NCBI GenBank assembly: GCA_965267475.1
Contig: OZ254079.1
Span: 1,674,001-1,738,000 of the forward strand
Reading direction: 5' to 3'
Length of the DNA: 64,000 nucleotides
From: JBCBKU01 sp965267475
GTDB taxonomy: Bacteria > Pseudomonadota > Alphaproteobacteria > Rhodobacterales > Rhodobacteraceae
Part shown: positions 51,447 to 59,719 of the stretch, one piece after another
Layout: each line of letters starts with the position of its first letter
Numbering within the stretch: position 1 is the stretch's first letter
Notes under the pieces: model-generated
Database searches by the model: none
What the model saw: the letters and a program-made list of their open reading frames with translations, nothing else
Told to the model about the DNA's origin: nothing
Made by a program: the position numbers and the translations under genes

Positions 51447-52285
51447 CGGATGACGTCACGCTTCGTCGGATCGCCGAAGCGCTGGAACGGATCGCGCCGC
51501 CTCCGGCGGAACGCCCTGACTTCGGTGGGGCGGCGGCCTTTCTCTGGCATACCGATCCCGATGGGCTGACGCCGGTGACACGGGTCAATCGGGTGGATCT
51601 GGATCTGCTTTTGGGGATCGACCGGGCGCGCGACACGCTTCTGGCCAATACCGAACAATTCGCCAAGGGCCATGCGGCCAATAATGCGTTGCTTTGGGGC
51701 GCGCGTGGGATGGGGAAATCCTCGCTCGTCAAGGCGGTTCATGCGCGTGTGGCTGCCGACCATGCGGTGCTCAAGCTGATCGAGATCGCGCGCGAGGACA
51801 TCCCATCGGTTGGTCGGCTTTTGACGCTTCTTCGCGGGACCAGCGACCGGTTCCTCTTGTTCTGCGACGATCTTTCCTTCAGCCACGATGACGAGCACTA
51901 CAAGTCGCTGAAGGCGGTCCTGGATGGCGGGGTGGAAGGGCGGCCCGAGAATGTGGTCTTCTACGCCACGTCGAACCGCCGCCACCTGATGCCGCGCGAC
52001 ATGATCGAAAACGAACGCTCAACCGCGATCAATCCATCCGAGGCGGTCGAGGAAAAGGTCTCGCTATCGGATCGCTTCGGCCTTTGGCTCGGGTTTCACC
52101 CCTGCAGTCAGGACGAATACCTCGCCATGATCGATGCTTATTGCAGCGCCTTCGGTCTTGACCCAGATCCCGAAACGCTGCGCGCCGAAGCCATCGAGTG
52201 GCAAGCCACGCGCGGCGCAAGGTCGGGGCGGGTCGCCTGGCAATTCGTCACCGATCTTGCCGGACGTCTGGGCAAAACCCTCTGA
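51443..52285 (+). CDS. DUF815 AAA-type ATPase
   Basis: 280 residues. P-loop LLWGARGMGKSSLVKAVHAR, Walker B LFCDDLSF, sensor VVFYATSNRRHLMPRDM, arginine region ALSDRFGLWLGFHP-like. DUF815 ATPases are widespread and often follow tatC; their role is unknown. Followed by a terminator-like repeat. Confidence 0.92.
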   Translation: MTDDVTLRRIAEALERIAPPPAERPDFGGAAAFLWHTDPDGLTPVTRVNRVDLDLLLGIDRARDTLLANTEQFAKGHAANNALLWGARGMGKSSLVKAVHARVAADHAVLKLIEIAREDIPSVGRLLTLLRGTSDRFLLFCDDLSFSHDDEHYKSLKAVLDGGVEGRPENVVFYATSNRRHLMPRDMIENERSTAINPSEAVEEKVSLSDRFGLWLGFHPCSQDEYLAMIDAYCSAFGLDPDPETLRAEAIEWQATRGARSGRVAWQFVTDLAGRLGKTL

Positions 52286-52294
52286 CCCTTCATC

Positions 52295-52341
52295 TTGGAA
52301 AAAGTACTCTGGGGGAGTGTGAGGGGGCAAAGCCCCCTCAC
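52295..52341. repeat. Terminator-like hairpin repeat, copy 2
   Basis: GGAAAAAGTACTCTGGGGG leads into GTGAGGGGGC-AAA-GCCCCCTCAC. It sits 10 bases after the DUF815 stop, between converging genes. In the same orientation relative to a gene end as copy 1 after prfC; the opposite strand places the T-run after the hairpin and could end the LysM-gene transcript. Confidence 0.7.
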
Positions 52342-52373
52342 ATGCCGCGACGCCCGGAGGGCGGCGCAAACCC

Positions 52374-53534
52374 TCAGTTCAGATAGGGCAGGGGATCGAC
52401 ACTCTCGAACCCCTCGCGCACTTCGAAATGCACGAAGGCCGGGTTGGCGTCCCGCACCCGCGCAATCGTCTCGCCACGCTTGACCCGGTCGCCCTTTTTG
52501 ACGTCGATTCCGTCGACACCGGCATAAACCGTCAGAAGGTTCCCTTCGTGGCGCACCACAAGAATGGGCACCTGATCGGTGTCGCGGGTGATCGCGGCCA
52601 CGGTGCCATCGCCCGCGGCCCGGACGTCGGACCCTGCCGGGGCACCGATGCCGATCCCGTCATTGGACCCTTTGGCATATGGCCGGATGATCGACCCGGA
52701 CACCGGCATCAGAAGTCGCGCCGTGTCGGACGCGGCCGTGCGATCGTTCGACAAGTCGGGCGATGCCGGGGCCTCGGGCCGCGCCGCAGGGGCGGCGGTC
52801 TGCGGCAGCGGTTCCGCCGCCGAAGGTGGAATGGGCGTCACTGACCCCGATCCGGGCAGCGCCTCGGGCGCTGTAGGGAGGGCGGCAGTCTGAATGGCAA
52901 CCGGGATCAGCAGGGTCTGCCCTTCGCGCACGTCAAACTCGGCGCCAAGCCCGTTCCATTCGGCCAGAGACCGCACCGACACGTTGTAGAGCCGCGCAAT
53001 GGTAAAGGCCGTCTCGCCGCGTTCGACGCGGTGCCGCACGGGCTCCAGACCCGTCTGCGCGGCGCCCCTTTGTGCTGCGGTGCCGGGACCGGCCCCGCGA
53101 TCGATGGCGGGGCCCGCCAGAGCCGCCACATCGACCTGACCCGCCGGCTGGATCGGTCCGCTGCCCAGGGCGCCTGTCGCCGGTGAGGGCTCTGCCACAC
53201 GTGCGGGAAGGATGATCACCTCGCCGTCGCGAAGCGATGTCTCGGGCGGCAGGCCATTGAACCGGGCCACATTGCCTGGATCAAGACCAAGCCTTTGGGC
53301 CACCGCTGTCACCGTGTCACCGCGTTTGGCGACGGCGACCTGATAGTTGGGGTATGAAATCACGCCTCGGCTGTCGGGCAACGGACGATCCGCCGTCGCG
53401 CGCCGCGCGGCTTCGGTCGTGTCGAACCCGTTGCCGAAATCTCTGAAGTCCAGATCCAGCCCGCCGCTACAGGCCGCCAGAAACAGCGTGGCCGTGCCCG
53501 TCAGAAGACCGGTTACCTTTGGGGAAAGTCCCAT
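52374..53534 (-). CDS. LysM / degenerate M23 lipoprotein (NlpD-like)
   Basis: 386 residues. Lipoprotein signal TATLFLAACSGG. Two LysM repeats (VAVAKRGDTVTAVAQRLGLD; HRVERGETAFTIARLYNVSV) followed by a LytM/M23 fold near the C-terminus (PAGSDVRAAGDGTVAAITRD; VKKGDRVKRGETIARVRD; VHFEVREGFESVDPLPYL). The metal-binding HxxxD and first His of HxH are absent, as in NlpD/EnvC that activate amidases without cleaving. Classic neighbour of pcm and surE. Confidence 0.92.
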   Translation of the reverse strand: MGLSPKVTGLLTGTATLFLAACSGGLDLDFRDFGNGFDTTEAARRATADRPLPDSRGVISYPNYQVAVAKRGDTVTAVAQRLGLDPGNVARFNGLPPETSLRDGEVIILPARVAEPSPATGALGSGPIQPAGQVDVAALAGPAIDRGAGPGTAAQRGAAQTGLEPVRHRVERGETAFTIARLYNVSVRSLAEWNGLGAEFDVREGQTLLIPVAIQTAALPTAPEALPGSGSVTPIPPSAAEPLPQTAAPAARPEAPASPDLSNDRTAASDTARLLMPVSGSIIRPYAKGSNDGIGIGAPAGSDVRAAGDGTVAAITRDTDQVPILVVRHEGNLLTVYAGVDGIDVKKGDRVKRGETIARVRDANPAFVHFEVREGFESVDPLPYLN

Positions 53535-53591
53535 CGCTCGTATTCCTCGTATCGCGCCCGTCTTATGCGGGCCTTTACCGCCTGCCGCCGG

Positions 53592-54236
53592 TCAGTCCTG
53601 TTCCGTGCCTTCCAGAAGCGGCACGAAGCGCACTGCTCGGAGTTCGTCATAGTCCAGCCCAGCCTCGGTTTTCGTGACCTTGATGAGGCTTTGGATCTGG
53701 TCGGACTGACCCACCGGCACGACCATGATACCGCCTTCGCGCAGTTGCGCCAAGAGCGGACCTGGCGGATCTTCTGCCGCAGCCGTCACAAGGATGCGGT
53801 CGAACGGGGCCTGTTCGGGATATCCGCGCGATCCGTCGGCGTGAACGACGGTGATATTCGCGTAATCAAGCTCTTCAAAAAGATCCCGCGCCACCAGCAT
53901 CAGACGGCGGTGCCGTTCCAGCGTATAGACCCGCCGGGCGAGATGGCTGAGAACGGCGGCCTGATAGCCCGAGCCTGTGCCGACCTCTAACACCTTGTGG
54001 CGTGGTTCGACCTCAAGCGCCTGGGTCATCAGGCCCACCACCGAAGGCTGGCTGATCGTCTGCCCGCAAGAGATCGGGAGCGGCATATCTTCATAGGCGC
54101 GTTCGCTGAACAGCCCTTTGACGAAGGCACCCCGGTCCACGGCCTCCATGGCTTCCAGAACGCGCTTGTCCGTCACCCCGCGTGAGCGCAGCGCAAACAG
54201 GAACTGCATTTTGCGTTCGGCCTCTTCCGGCGTCAT
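53592..54236 (-). CDS. pcm: Protein-L-isoaspartate O-methyltransferase
   Basis: 214 residues. SAM-dependent repair of isoaspartyl residues. Motifs: DMPLPISCGQTISQPSVVGL, VLEVGTGSGYQAAVL, YTLERHRRL, VPVGQSDQIQSLIKV. Overlaps surE by 4 bases. Confidence 0.95.
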   Translation of the reverse strand: MTPEEAERKMQFLFALRSRGVTDKRVLEAMEAVDRGAFVKGLFSERAYEDMPLPISCGQTISQPSVVGLMTQALEVEPRHKVLEVGTGSGYQAAVLSHLARRVYTLERHRRLMLVARDLFEELDYANITVVHADGSRGYPEQAPFDRILVTAAAEDPPGPLLAQLREGGIMVVPVGQSDQIQSLIKVTKTEAGLDYDELRAVRFVPLLEGTEQD

Positions 54237-55030
54237 GGCAAGGTCTCGTCCAGCACGTCATCAAGCGCGGCGACGGCACGGTAATCGGTCAGATCCGCCC
54301 GAAGCGGCGTGATCGAGATATAGCCGTCGAGATTGGCGGACACATCCGTTCCCGGGCCCGTTTCGATCTGCTGATTGCCGCCTTCCACCCAGAGGAAGGT
54401 GCGCTGGGTCGGCGACTTGTGGGGCTTCACCCGAAAAGACGTGCCTTCGCGGTACCCTTGCGTGGTCGCGCGCAGGCCCTTGACGCTTTTGGCGGGAACC
54501 GGCGGGAAATTCACGTTGTAAAACAGCCGGTAGCCGCCGGGTGACCAATCGGCCTTATCTAGAAGCGCCCGCACGCAGGCGGTTCCGTGGACCGAGGCGG
54601 CGTCGAACTGATTGTCCAGATCGCGGTTGTCCGGACCATAGAACTGGCTAAGCGCGATGGCGGGCAAACCCTGCAGTGCAGCTTCCATTGCGGCGCCCAA
54701 CGTCCCGGAATAGAGCGTGTTTTCGCCCGCATTGTTGCCCCGGTTGACGCCCGAAATTACAAGATCCGGGGGCGCGTCCTTCATGACTTCCCAGATCCCG
54801 GCCATCACGCAATCGGCGGGCGTGCCTTCGGCGGCGAAGCGACGTGGAGCCATCTTGGCCAAAATGAACGGGTGGGTATAGCTGATCGCGTGCCCGACCC
54901 CGGACTGCTCAAAGGCCGGTGCAACGGTCCAGACCTCACCTTCGGGCCCTGCGATGTCCGCCGCGATCCGCTCGGCGACCGCCAGCCCGGGCGCGTTAAT
55001 CCCGTCGTCATTTGTAACCAGAATGCGCAT
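54233..55030 (-). CDS. surE: 5'/3'-nucleotidase SurE
   Basis: 265 residues. Metal-dependent nucleotidase; MRILVTNDDGINAPGL with the NDDG ligands, SGVNRGNNAGENTLYSGTLG, and the characteristic TDYRAVAALDDVL end. Upstream gene of a surE-pcm-LysM/M23 operon. Confidence 0.95.
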   Translation of the reverse strand: MRILVTNDDGINAPGLAVAERIAADIAGPEGEVWTVAPAFEQSGVGHAISYTHPFILAKMAPRRFAAEGTPADCVMAGIWEVMKDAPPDLVISGVNRGNNAGENTLYSGTLGAAMEAALQGLPAIALSQFYGPDNRDLDNQFDAASVHGTACVRALLDKADWSPGGYRLFYNVNFPPVPAKSVKGLRATTQGYREGTSFRVKPHKSPTQRTFLWVEGGNQQIETGPGTDVSANLDGYISITPLRADLTDYRAVAALDDVLDETLP

Positions 55031-55094
55031 CCGCAGGCTGTCCCCCGAGGTTCAGCCTTCCTTATGCGAGCCCGCGGTGCGCCACAAGAACGTG

Positions 55095-55739
55095 TTAACC
55101 TGCGCGTCGTGCCACGTAGCCTGCGCTGGTGCGGGCCGGAGGGCCGGAAGGGAAGGGGATATGGCGGATATCGGTGAAGCCTGCCTTTTCCAGCATGGAT
55201 TGGACAACCGGTGGGGCCCAGGCGGCATGGCCCCAGCGCCACCGGATCAGGGCCGTGCACCAATGCGGTCGGCTGATCGCGAAGACGACCTGGCCCCCCG
55301 GGCGCAGGCTGCTGTGGGTCCAGCGGAGCGCGTCCAAGGGGTCGTCCAGATGCTCGAACACATGGGCCGCGAGGATAAGATCCTGCGAGCAACCCGGAAT
55401 GACGTTGGTCCCGACACCGTCATGGATACGAGCCAGCGCGCCGGTTTGCCATGCGAGTTGCCGGGCCGCTTCGTCCAGCATGGCGCGGGATGTATCGAGC
55501 AGGGCAAGCCTGTCGGGTCGCGTCCGGGTCGCGGCCAGAAAAGCCGCCGCGAAGGCGCCTGTTCCGGTCCCGAGATCGAGGACTTGTCTTGCGTCACGCG
55601 GCGACACCTTTCTGAACAAATCCTCATAGGCCGCTGGAAAGCCGAGCTTTTGCACGCCGGTCTGCCAGGACGATGCCATACGGTCATAAAGACCGGTCAA
55701 GGTCTCGGAAGGGCGGAGAAGCGGTAAGGTGCGCGACAT
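55095..55739 (-). CDS. Class I SAM-dependent methyltransferase
   Basis: 214 residues from ATG 55739. SAM fold: QVLDLGTGTGAFAAAFLAAT, LALLDTSRAMLDEA, AARILAHVFEHLDDPLDA-like DLILAAHVFEHLDDP. Target unknown. Its start is 17 bases from the first MarR-like operator, and the MarR gene lies immediately upstream on the same strand, so this methyltransferase is a likely target of that regulator. Confidence 0.85.
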   Translation of the reverse strand: MSRTLPLLRPSETLTGLYDRMASSWQTGVQKLGFPAAYEDLFRKVSPRDARQVLDLGTGTGAFAAAFLAATRTRPDRLALLDTSRAMLDEAARQLAWQTGALARIHDGVGTNVIPGCSQDLILAAHVFEHLDDPLDALRWTHSSLRPGGQVVFAISRPHWCTALIRWRWGHAAWAPPVVQSMLEKAGFTDIRHIPFPSGPPARTSAGYVARRAG

Positions 55740-55755
55740 GGCGGATATCCGGTTG

Positions 55756-55770
55756 GTCAAGTTGCTTGAC
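55756..55770. promoter_or_regulatory. Candidate MarR operator 1
   Basis: Perfect palindrome GTCAAG-TTG-CTTGAC, 17 bases upstream of the methyltransferase ATG (minus strand). Same arms as operator 2 at 55794-55808; centres 38 bases apart. Confidence 0.6.
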
Positions 55771-55793
55771 GGATATCCAGGGCAGACGATTTC

Positions 55794-55808
55794 GTCAAGT
55801 GTCTTGAC
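55794..55808. promoter_or_regulatory. Candidate MarR operator 2
   Basis: GTCAAG-TGT-CTTGAC, overlapping the stop codon of the MarR gene. Identical 6-base arms to operator 1 but a different centre. Confidence 0.6.
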
Positions 55809-56244
55809 GATCTGTGCTCGCGATGAATGTTTTGACGGCAGATTTCAGCGCGCGCAGCGCCTTGTCCCCTTCGGCCTGAGCAAAGGCTTCCTCGATCTCG
55901 AACTTGATCCGGTCAGCATCAGCCTTCGCCTTCAGGCCCGCTTGGGTATAGATCACCCGGCGTTTCCGGCTGTCATCCGGGTCGGGGATGCGGGTTATGA
56001 TTCCGTCCCGCGCCAGATCGTCCAGATGCTGGGCGACAGCCTGCTTGGTCAGGCCGGAGCGGTTCACGATGTCGGTCTGAAGCGCGCCGTCCCGACCGAT
56101 GAACTCGGCCATGCGGCCCCGCGCCTCGCCGTACCATCCATGGCCCGCCGCAACCATGCGCGCAACGAAATCGGCTTCCCAGATCCGCGCCGCCCGGAGC
56201 AGGTCCCAACCGATATGGTCGGGCAGGGGCGGCGGCTTGGTCAC
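55795..56244 (-). CDS. MarR-family transcriptional regulator
   Basis: 149 residues from GTG 56244 (MTKPPPLPDHIGWDLLRA). Winged HTH: LQTDIVNRSGLTKQAVAQHL, DLARDGIITRIPDPDDSRKR, RVIYTQAGLKAKAD. GTGA overlap with the SDR gene. Two palindromes GTCAAG-N3-CTTGAC at its 3' end are probable autoregulatory or target operators. Confidence 0.92.
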   Translation of the reverse strand: MTKPPPLPDHIGWDLLRAARIWEADFVARMVAAGHGWYGEARGRMAEFIGRDGALQTDIVNRSGLTKQAVAQHLDDLARDGIITRIPDPDDSRKRRVIYTQAGLKAKADADRIKFEIEEAFAQAEGDKALRALKSAVKTFIASTDRQDT

Positions 56245-56891
56245 AGGATACCGGCCTGGGTCAGAAGGCGTTCGGCCTCGGACTTGGGATCGGCGAGCGG
56301 CGCACGATCCTCGCCCGGGAAGAACCGTGCCCGCGTGGCGGTAGGCATGGGCACGGGTGTCAGGATGTGGACCTTGGGGCCAATCTTCTGCGTTTCCGCC
56401 TGCCAACTTCGGGCCAAGGCGATTTGCCCGGCCTTCGTCGCGCCATAGGCGCCGAAGAACGTGTCACCGGCCTTGGGATCGTCAAAGAACAGCGCCTGAC
56501 CGTTCGGGGCCGCCAGCAGAAGTGCCTCGACCGCCGGGATCAGCGTGGCGGTGGCGGTCAGGTTGGTTTCCATGCTTTTGGTCCAGTCCGAAGCGGCGAT
56601 GGATCCCGCGGGCGCAAGGGGCGGGGCATGAACCGCGGTGTGGCACCAAAGGTCGATGGCGCCCCAGCGGTCCTGGATGCTGCCTGCCAGGTGGGCGACC
56701 GCGCCAGGATCGGCGATGTCCAGTGGCGCAAGCGTTGCGGACCCGCCTTTGGCCTTGATCCGGTCGTCCAGCTCTTCCAGCGCGCCGACGGTTCGGCCCA
56801 CGGCCATGATGTGGAACCGGGGCGCAAGTGTTTCGGCCAGGGCGGCGCCCAGACCGCGCGAGGCGCCCGTAATCAGTGCGAGTGTGCTCAT
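56241..56891 (-). CDS. Short-chain dehydrogenase/reductase
   Basis: 216 residues. ITGASRGLGAALAET dinucleotide loop, YGATKAG (Tyr-Lys) active site near 145-151, so a functional reductase. Shorter than typical SDR (~250). Overlaps the MarR start; likely in one operon with MarR and the methyltransferase. Confidence 0.88.
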   Translation of the reverse strand: MSTLALITGASRGLGAALAETLAPRFHIMAVGRTVGALEELDDRIKAKGGSATLAPLDIADPGAVAHLAGSIQDRWGAIDLWCHTAVHAPPLAPAGSIAASDWTKSMETNLTATATLIPAVEALLLAAPNGQALFFDDPKAGDTFFGAYGATKAGQIALARSWQAETQKIGPKVHILTPVPMPTATRARFFPGEDRAPLADPKSEAERLLTQAGIL

Positions 56892-57071
56892 GGCCCTTGC
56901 ATGTGTCCGGCCAGGCCACGGACGTCAAGCCGCTTGACCCAGGTGGCCCCGGGGTTGCGCGCGCCTGATTGGGTCCGGCTGCCACCCGGGGGTCGGGCGA
57001 GTGATTGGCATTGACAACTATTATCCCGGTTCAGCACAGTGCGTGTGGCCAGCCGGCCCCTGGGAGGATCC

Positions 57072-58241
57072 ATGCGGACGCAAGTCATCATCATTGGCGG
57101 GGGACCTTCCGGTCTTCTTTTGTCGCAGCTTCTTCACACGCGCGGGATCGGGTCGATCGTGCTTGAGCGGAAGACCCGCGCCTATGTCTTGGGCCGGATC
57201 CGCGCGGGCGTTCTTGAACAGGGGCTTGTTGCCATGCTGGACGAGGCTGGCGTCGGCGACCGACTGAAGGCGGAGTGCTTTCCCCATGATGGGACGGGCA
57301 TCGCCTATCCCGGCGGCATGTTCCGCGTGGATTTCAAAGATCTGACCGGCACGCCCGTCGTGGTCTATGGCCAGACGGAAGTCACCCGCGATCTTTACGA
57401 TGCACGGGACGCGGCTGGCGGCCAGATCGAGTACGAAGTCGAGGACGTCGTCATCCATGACGCCGAAACGGCGGCGCCATACGTGACCTTTCGCCAGGGT
57501 GGGACCGAGCGGCGCATCGACGGAGACATCGTGGCCGGTTGCGACGGGTTCCACGGGGTCAGCCGCAAGACCATCCCGGCTGAGATCAGGCGCGAATACG
57601 AGAAGGTCTATCCCTTTGGCTGGCTCGGGATCCTGTCCGAGACACCGCCGGTCGATCATGAACTGATCTATGCCAATTCCGAGCGGGGCTTTGCGTTGTG
57701 CTCGATGCGGACAGAGGCGCTGAGCCGGTACTATATTCAGGCGCCGATCACCGATGATCCTGCCGGCTGGTCGGATGACGCGTTCTGGGACGAGCTGCGG
57801 CGCCGGTTGCCGGAAGAGGCCGCGGACCGGATGATCACCGGCCCGTCCATCGAGAAATCTCTTGCGCCGCTTCGGTCCTTTGTCAGCGAACCCATGCGCT
57901 GGGGGCGGCTTTTCCTGTGCGGTGATGCGGCCCATATCGTGCCGCCGACGGGCGCGAAGGGGCTGAACACCGCCGCCTCGGACGTCCATTATCTGTATCA
58001 CGCCCTGCGCGATTTCTATGAAAACGGGTCCGAGGCCGGGATCGATGCCTATTCCGCGAAAGCTCTGTCCCGTGTCTGGAAAGCGGTTCGGTTCAGCTGG
58101 TGGTTCACGGCCCTGATGCACCGCTATCCCGATCAGGACGACATCGATCTGAGGCTGCAATGGGCCGAACTTGATTTTCTGCGCTCAAACCGCGCCGCCC
58201 AACAGGCCATGGCCGAGAACTATGTGGGGCTGCCCTATTAG
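57072..58241 (+). CDS. pobA: 4-hydroxybenzoate 3-monooxygenase
   Basis: 389 residues. FAD-dependent hydroxylase converting 4-hydroxybenzoate to protocatechuate. Motifs: IIIGGGPSGLLLSQLLHTRG, ERKTRAYVLGRIRAGVLEQG, and the second FAD motif LFLCGDAAHIVPPTGAKGLN. Start ATG 57072 after GGGAGGATC. No pobR or pca genes are seen adjacent. Confidence 0.95.
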   Translation: MRTQVIIIGGGPSGLLLSQLLHTRGIGSIVLERKTRAYVLGRIRAGVLEQGLVAMLDEAGVGDRLKAECFPHDGTGIAYPGGMFRVDFKDLTGTPVVVYGQTEVTRDLYDARDAAGGQIEYEVEDVVIHDAETAAPYVTFRQGGTERRIDGDIVAGCDGFHGVSRKTIPAEIRREYEKVYPFGWLGILSETPPVDHELIYANSERGFALCSMRTEALSRYYIQAPITDDPAGWSDDAFWDELRRRLPEEAADRMITGPSIEKSLAPLRSFVSEPMRWGRLFLCGDAAHIVPPTGAKGLNTAASDVHYLYHALRDFYENGSEAGIDAYSAKALSRVWKAVRFSWWFTALMHRYPDQDDIDLRLQWAELDFLRSNRAAQQAMAENYVGLPY

Positions 58242-59719
58242 CCCCCCAGATCGACGGACACGACCTGGCCTGTGGCTACGGTCCCGAAGCGAATGACCTG
58301 TCCGTCGGGGCGCGTGGCCGAAACCATGGCCTCAGTGGCTGACCCCAACCCGAAATGCAGGGGCAGGGCGGCGCCGCCCGCATGGCCGCCGCCGACGGTG
58401 ATTTCCTGGGTCTGTTCGCCCGTGTCCGTGGAAACTGTGATGCGGGTCCCGACCCCGAACCTGTTGCCCGCCGGGGCGGTTGCTTGAACCGCGATCCAGT
58501 TGCCCGCAGCTTCCGTGACGTTGCGGTAAAGCTCCATGGGGGCCGAGCGGTTGACGACCACCAGATCGAGCCGCCCGTCGCCATCAAGATCGGCAAGCGC
58601 CGCGCCGCGCGATTTTTCCATGCTGGCGACACCAGCGCTGTCCGCTGTTTCGACAAAGGTTCCGTCGGCTCCTTGCAACAACAGATTGTTGGGATCGGCG
58701 GCGGCCGCCATTTCCATATCCTCGACATTGCCTTTCGAGATGAAAAGATCGGCGCGCGTGTCGTTGTCGATATCTCCGAAGGCTGCGTGCCATCCGGTCG
58801 ATGGGCGGGTGTCATCGCCGGTGAAGGGCCGATGCGCCGCCACGCCCTTGGAAAACGGGGCCTGGGCATATCCGTCTTCAGTCGCGATCTGTAAAAGCTG
58901 GTCACCCATCGATGTCAGCATGACCTCATCGAGACCATCGCCGGTCAAATCGCGCGAGGCGATGCCCATGCCCCAGATCTTCAACTCGCCCCAGCCATCG
59001 GCTGCGGTCAGAAACCGTGCCTCGGCCAGGTCATACATCTGCTCGTACCCTTCATCGGCGTGGTAGTGGCGGTCGTTCGAGATCCGCAGGGTCGGACGCC
59101 CGCGCGCGTCTGATGCCGCCAGCATCGACAGCGTGCAGAACCCCGGACCAAGCGATGCCGACTGATAGCCCTCGGACCCCGGCGTCAGGATCTGATGGGT
59201 GTCGCAGGTGCCAAAGGGTCCCGCCGGATCATCCCGGTCCACATAGTTGCCGACGGCAAGGGTGGGGCGGTCATCCCCGGGTGCCCACCAGGCCGAAAAG
59301 GCCGTCGACCATGCATTGCCCGGATCGATCCCCCAATCCGTCGTGGCGTCTTCGAACTGGCACCCGCCGGCGCCGCGAAGGACGACATTGGGCCCGACCC
59401 GAAGAACGAAGAGGTCCAGTACCGCGTCGCCATCAATGTCGAGCGGGTAGGCCCCTGTCACACCGGTGAGGTTTGGAAGGTCGGCATCGACGAAGGCCAT
59501 GCCCCCCAGATTGCGGAACAATCGGGCCGGTGCCTCGCCCCCCGCCGCAAAAAGGTCTGGGCGCTGGTCGCCATCGCAGTCGAAGACGGCAACGCCGCCG
59601 CCAACATAGTGTTCCCACCCGCCGGTATAGCGGTGATCGGGCAGGGTGGCTGACAGATCCTCGAACATCGGATCGGCCATGGCCGGGCTTGCGGCCAGCA
59701 AAAACGCCAGAACTCTCAC
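58238..59719 (-). CDS. FG-GAP/VCBS-repeat secreted protein with ASPIC/UnbV end
   Basis: 493 residues, start GTG 59719 in a GTGA overlap with the ROK gene. Signal peptide (VLAFLLAASPAMA). Ca-binding FG-GAP repeats with DCDGDQRPD, DLTGDGLDE, DIDNDTRAD and DLDGDGRLD (beta-propeller), and a C-terminal ASPIC/UnbV-like segment (GNWIAVQATAPAGNRFGVGT). Location outside the cytoplasm is expected; the ligand is unknown. Translationally tied to the sugar-responsive ROK regulator. Confidence 0.88.
   Translation of the reverse strand: MRVLAFLLAASPAMADPMFEDLSATLPDHRYTGGWEHYVGGGVAVFDCDGDQRPDLFAAGGEAPARLFRNLGGMAFVDADLPNLTGVTGAYPLDIDGDAVLDLFVLRVGPNVVLRGAGGCQFEDATTDWGIDPGNAWSTAFSAWWAPGDDRPTLAVGNYVDRDDPAGPFGTCDTHQILTPGSEGYQSASLGPGFCTLSMLAASDARGRPTLRISNDRHYHADEGYEQMYDLAEARFLTAADGWGELKIWGMGIASRDLTGDGLDEVMLTSMGDQLLQIATEDGYAQAPFSKGVAAHRPFTGDDTRPSTGWHAAFGDIDNDTRADLFISKGNVEDMEMAAAADPNNLLLQGADGTFVETADSAGVASMEKSRGAALADLDGDGRLDLVVVNRSAPMELYRNVTEAAGNWIAVQATAPAGNRFGVGTRITVSTDTGEQTQEITVGGGHAGGAALPLHFGLGSATEAMVSATRPDGQVIRFGTVATGQVVSVDLGG

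Noticed and set aside
57021..58160. 379-codon minus-strand ORF over pobA
   Set aside because: PobA on the plus strand has all family motifs; the antisense frame has none.
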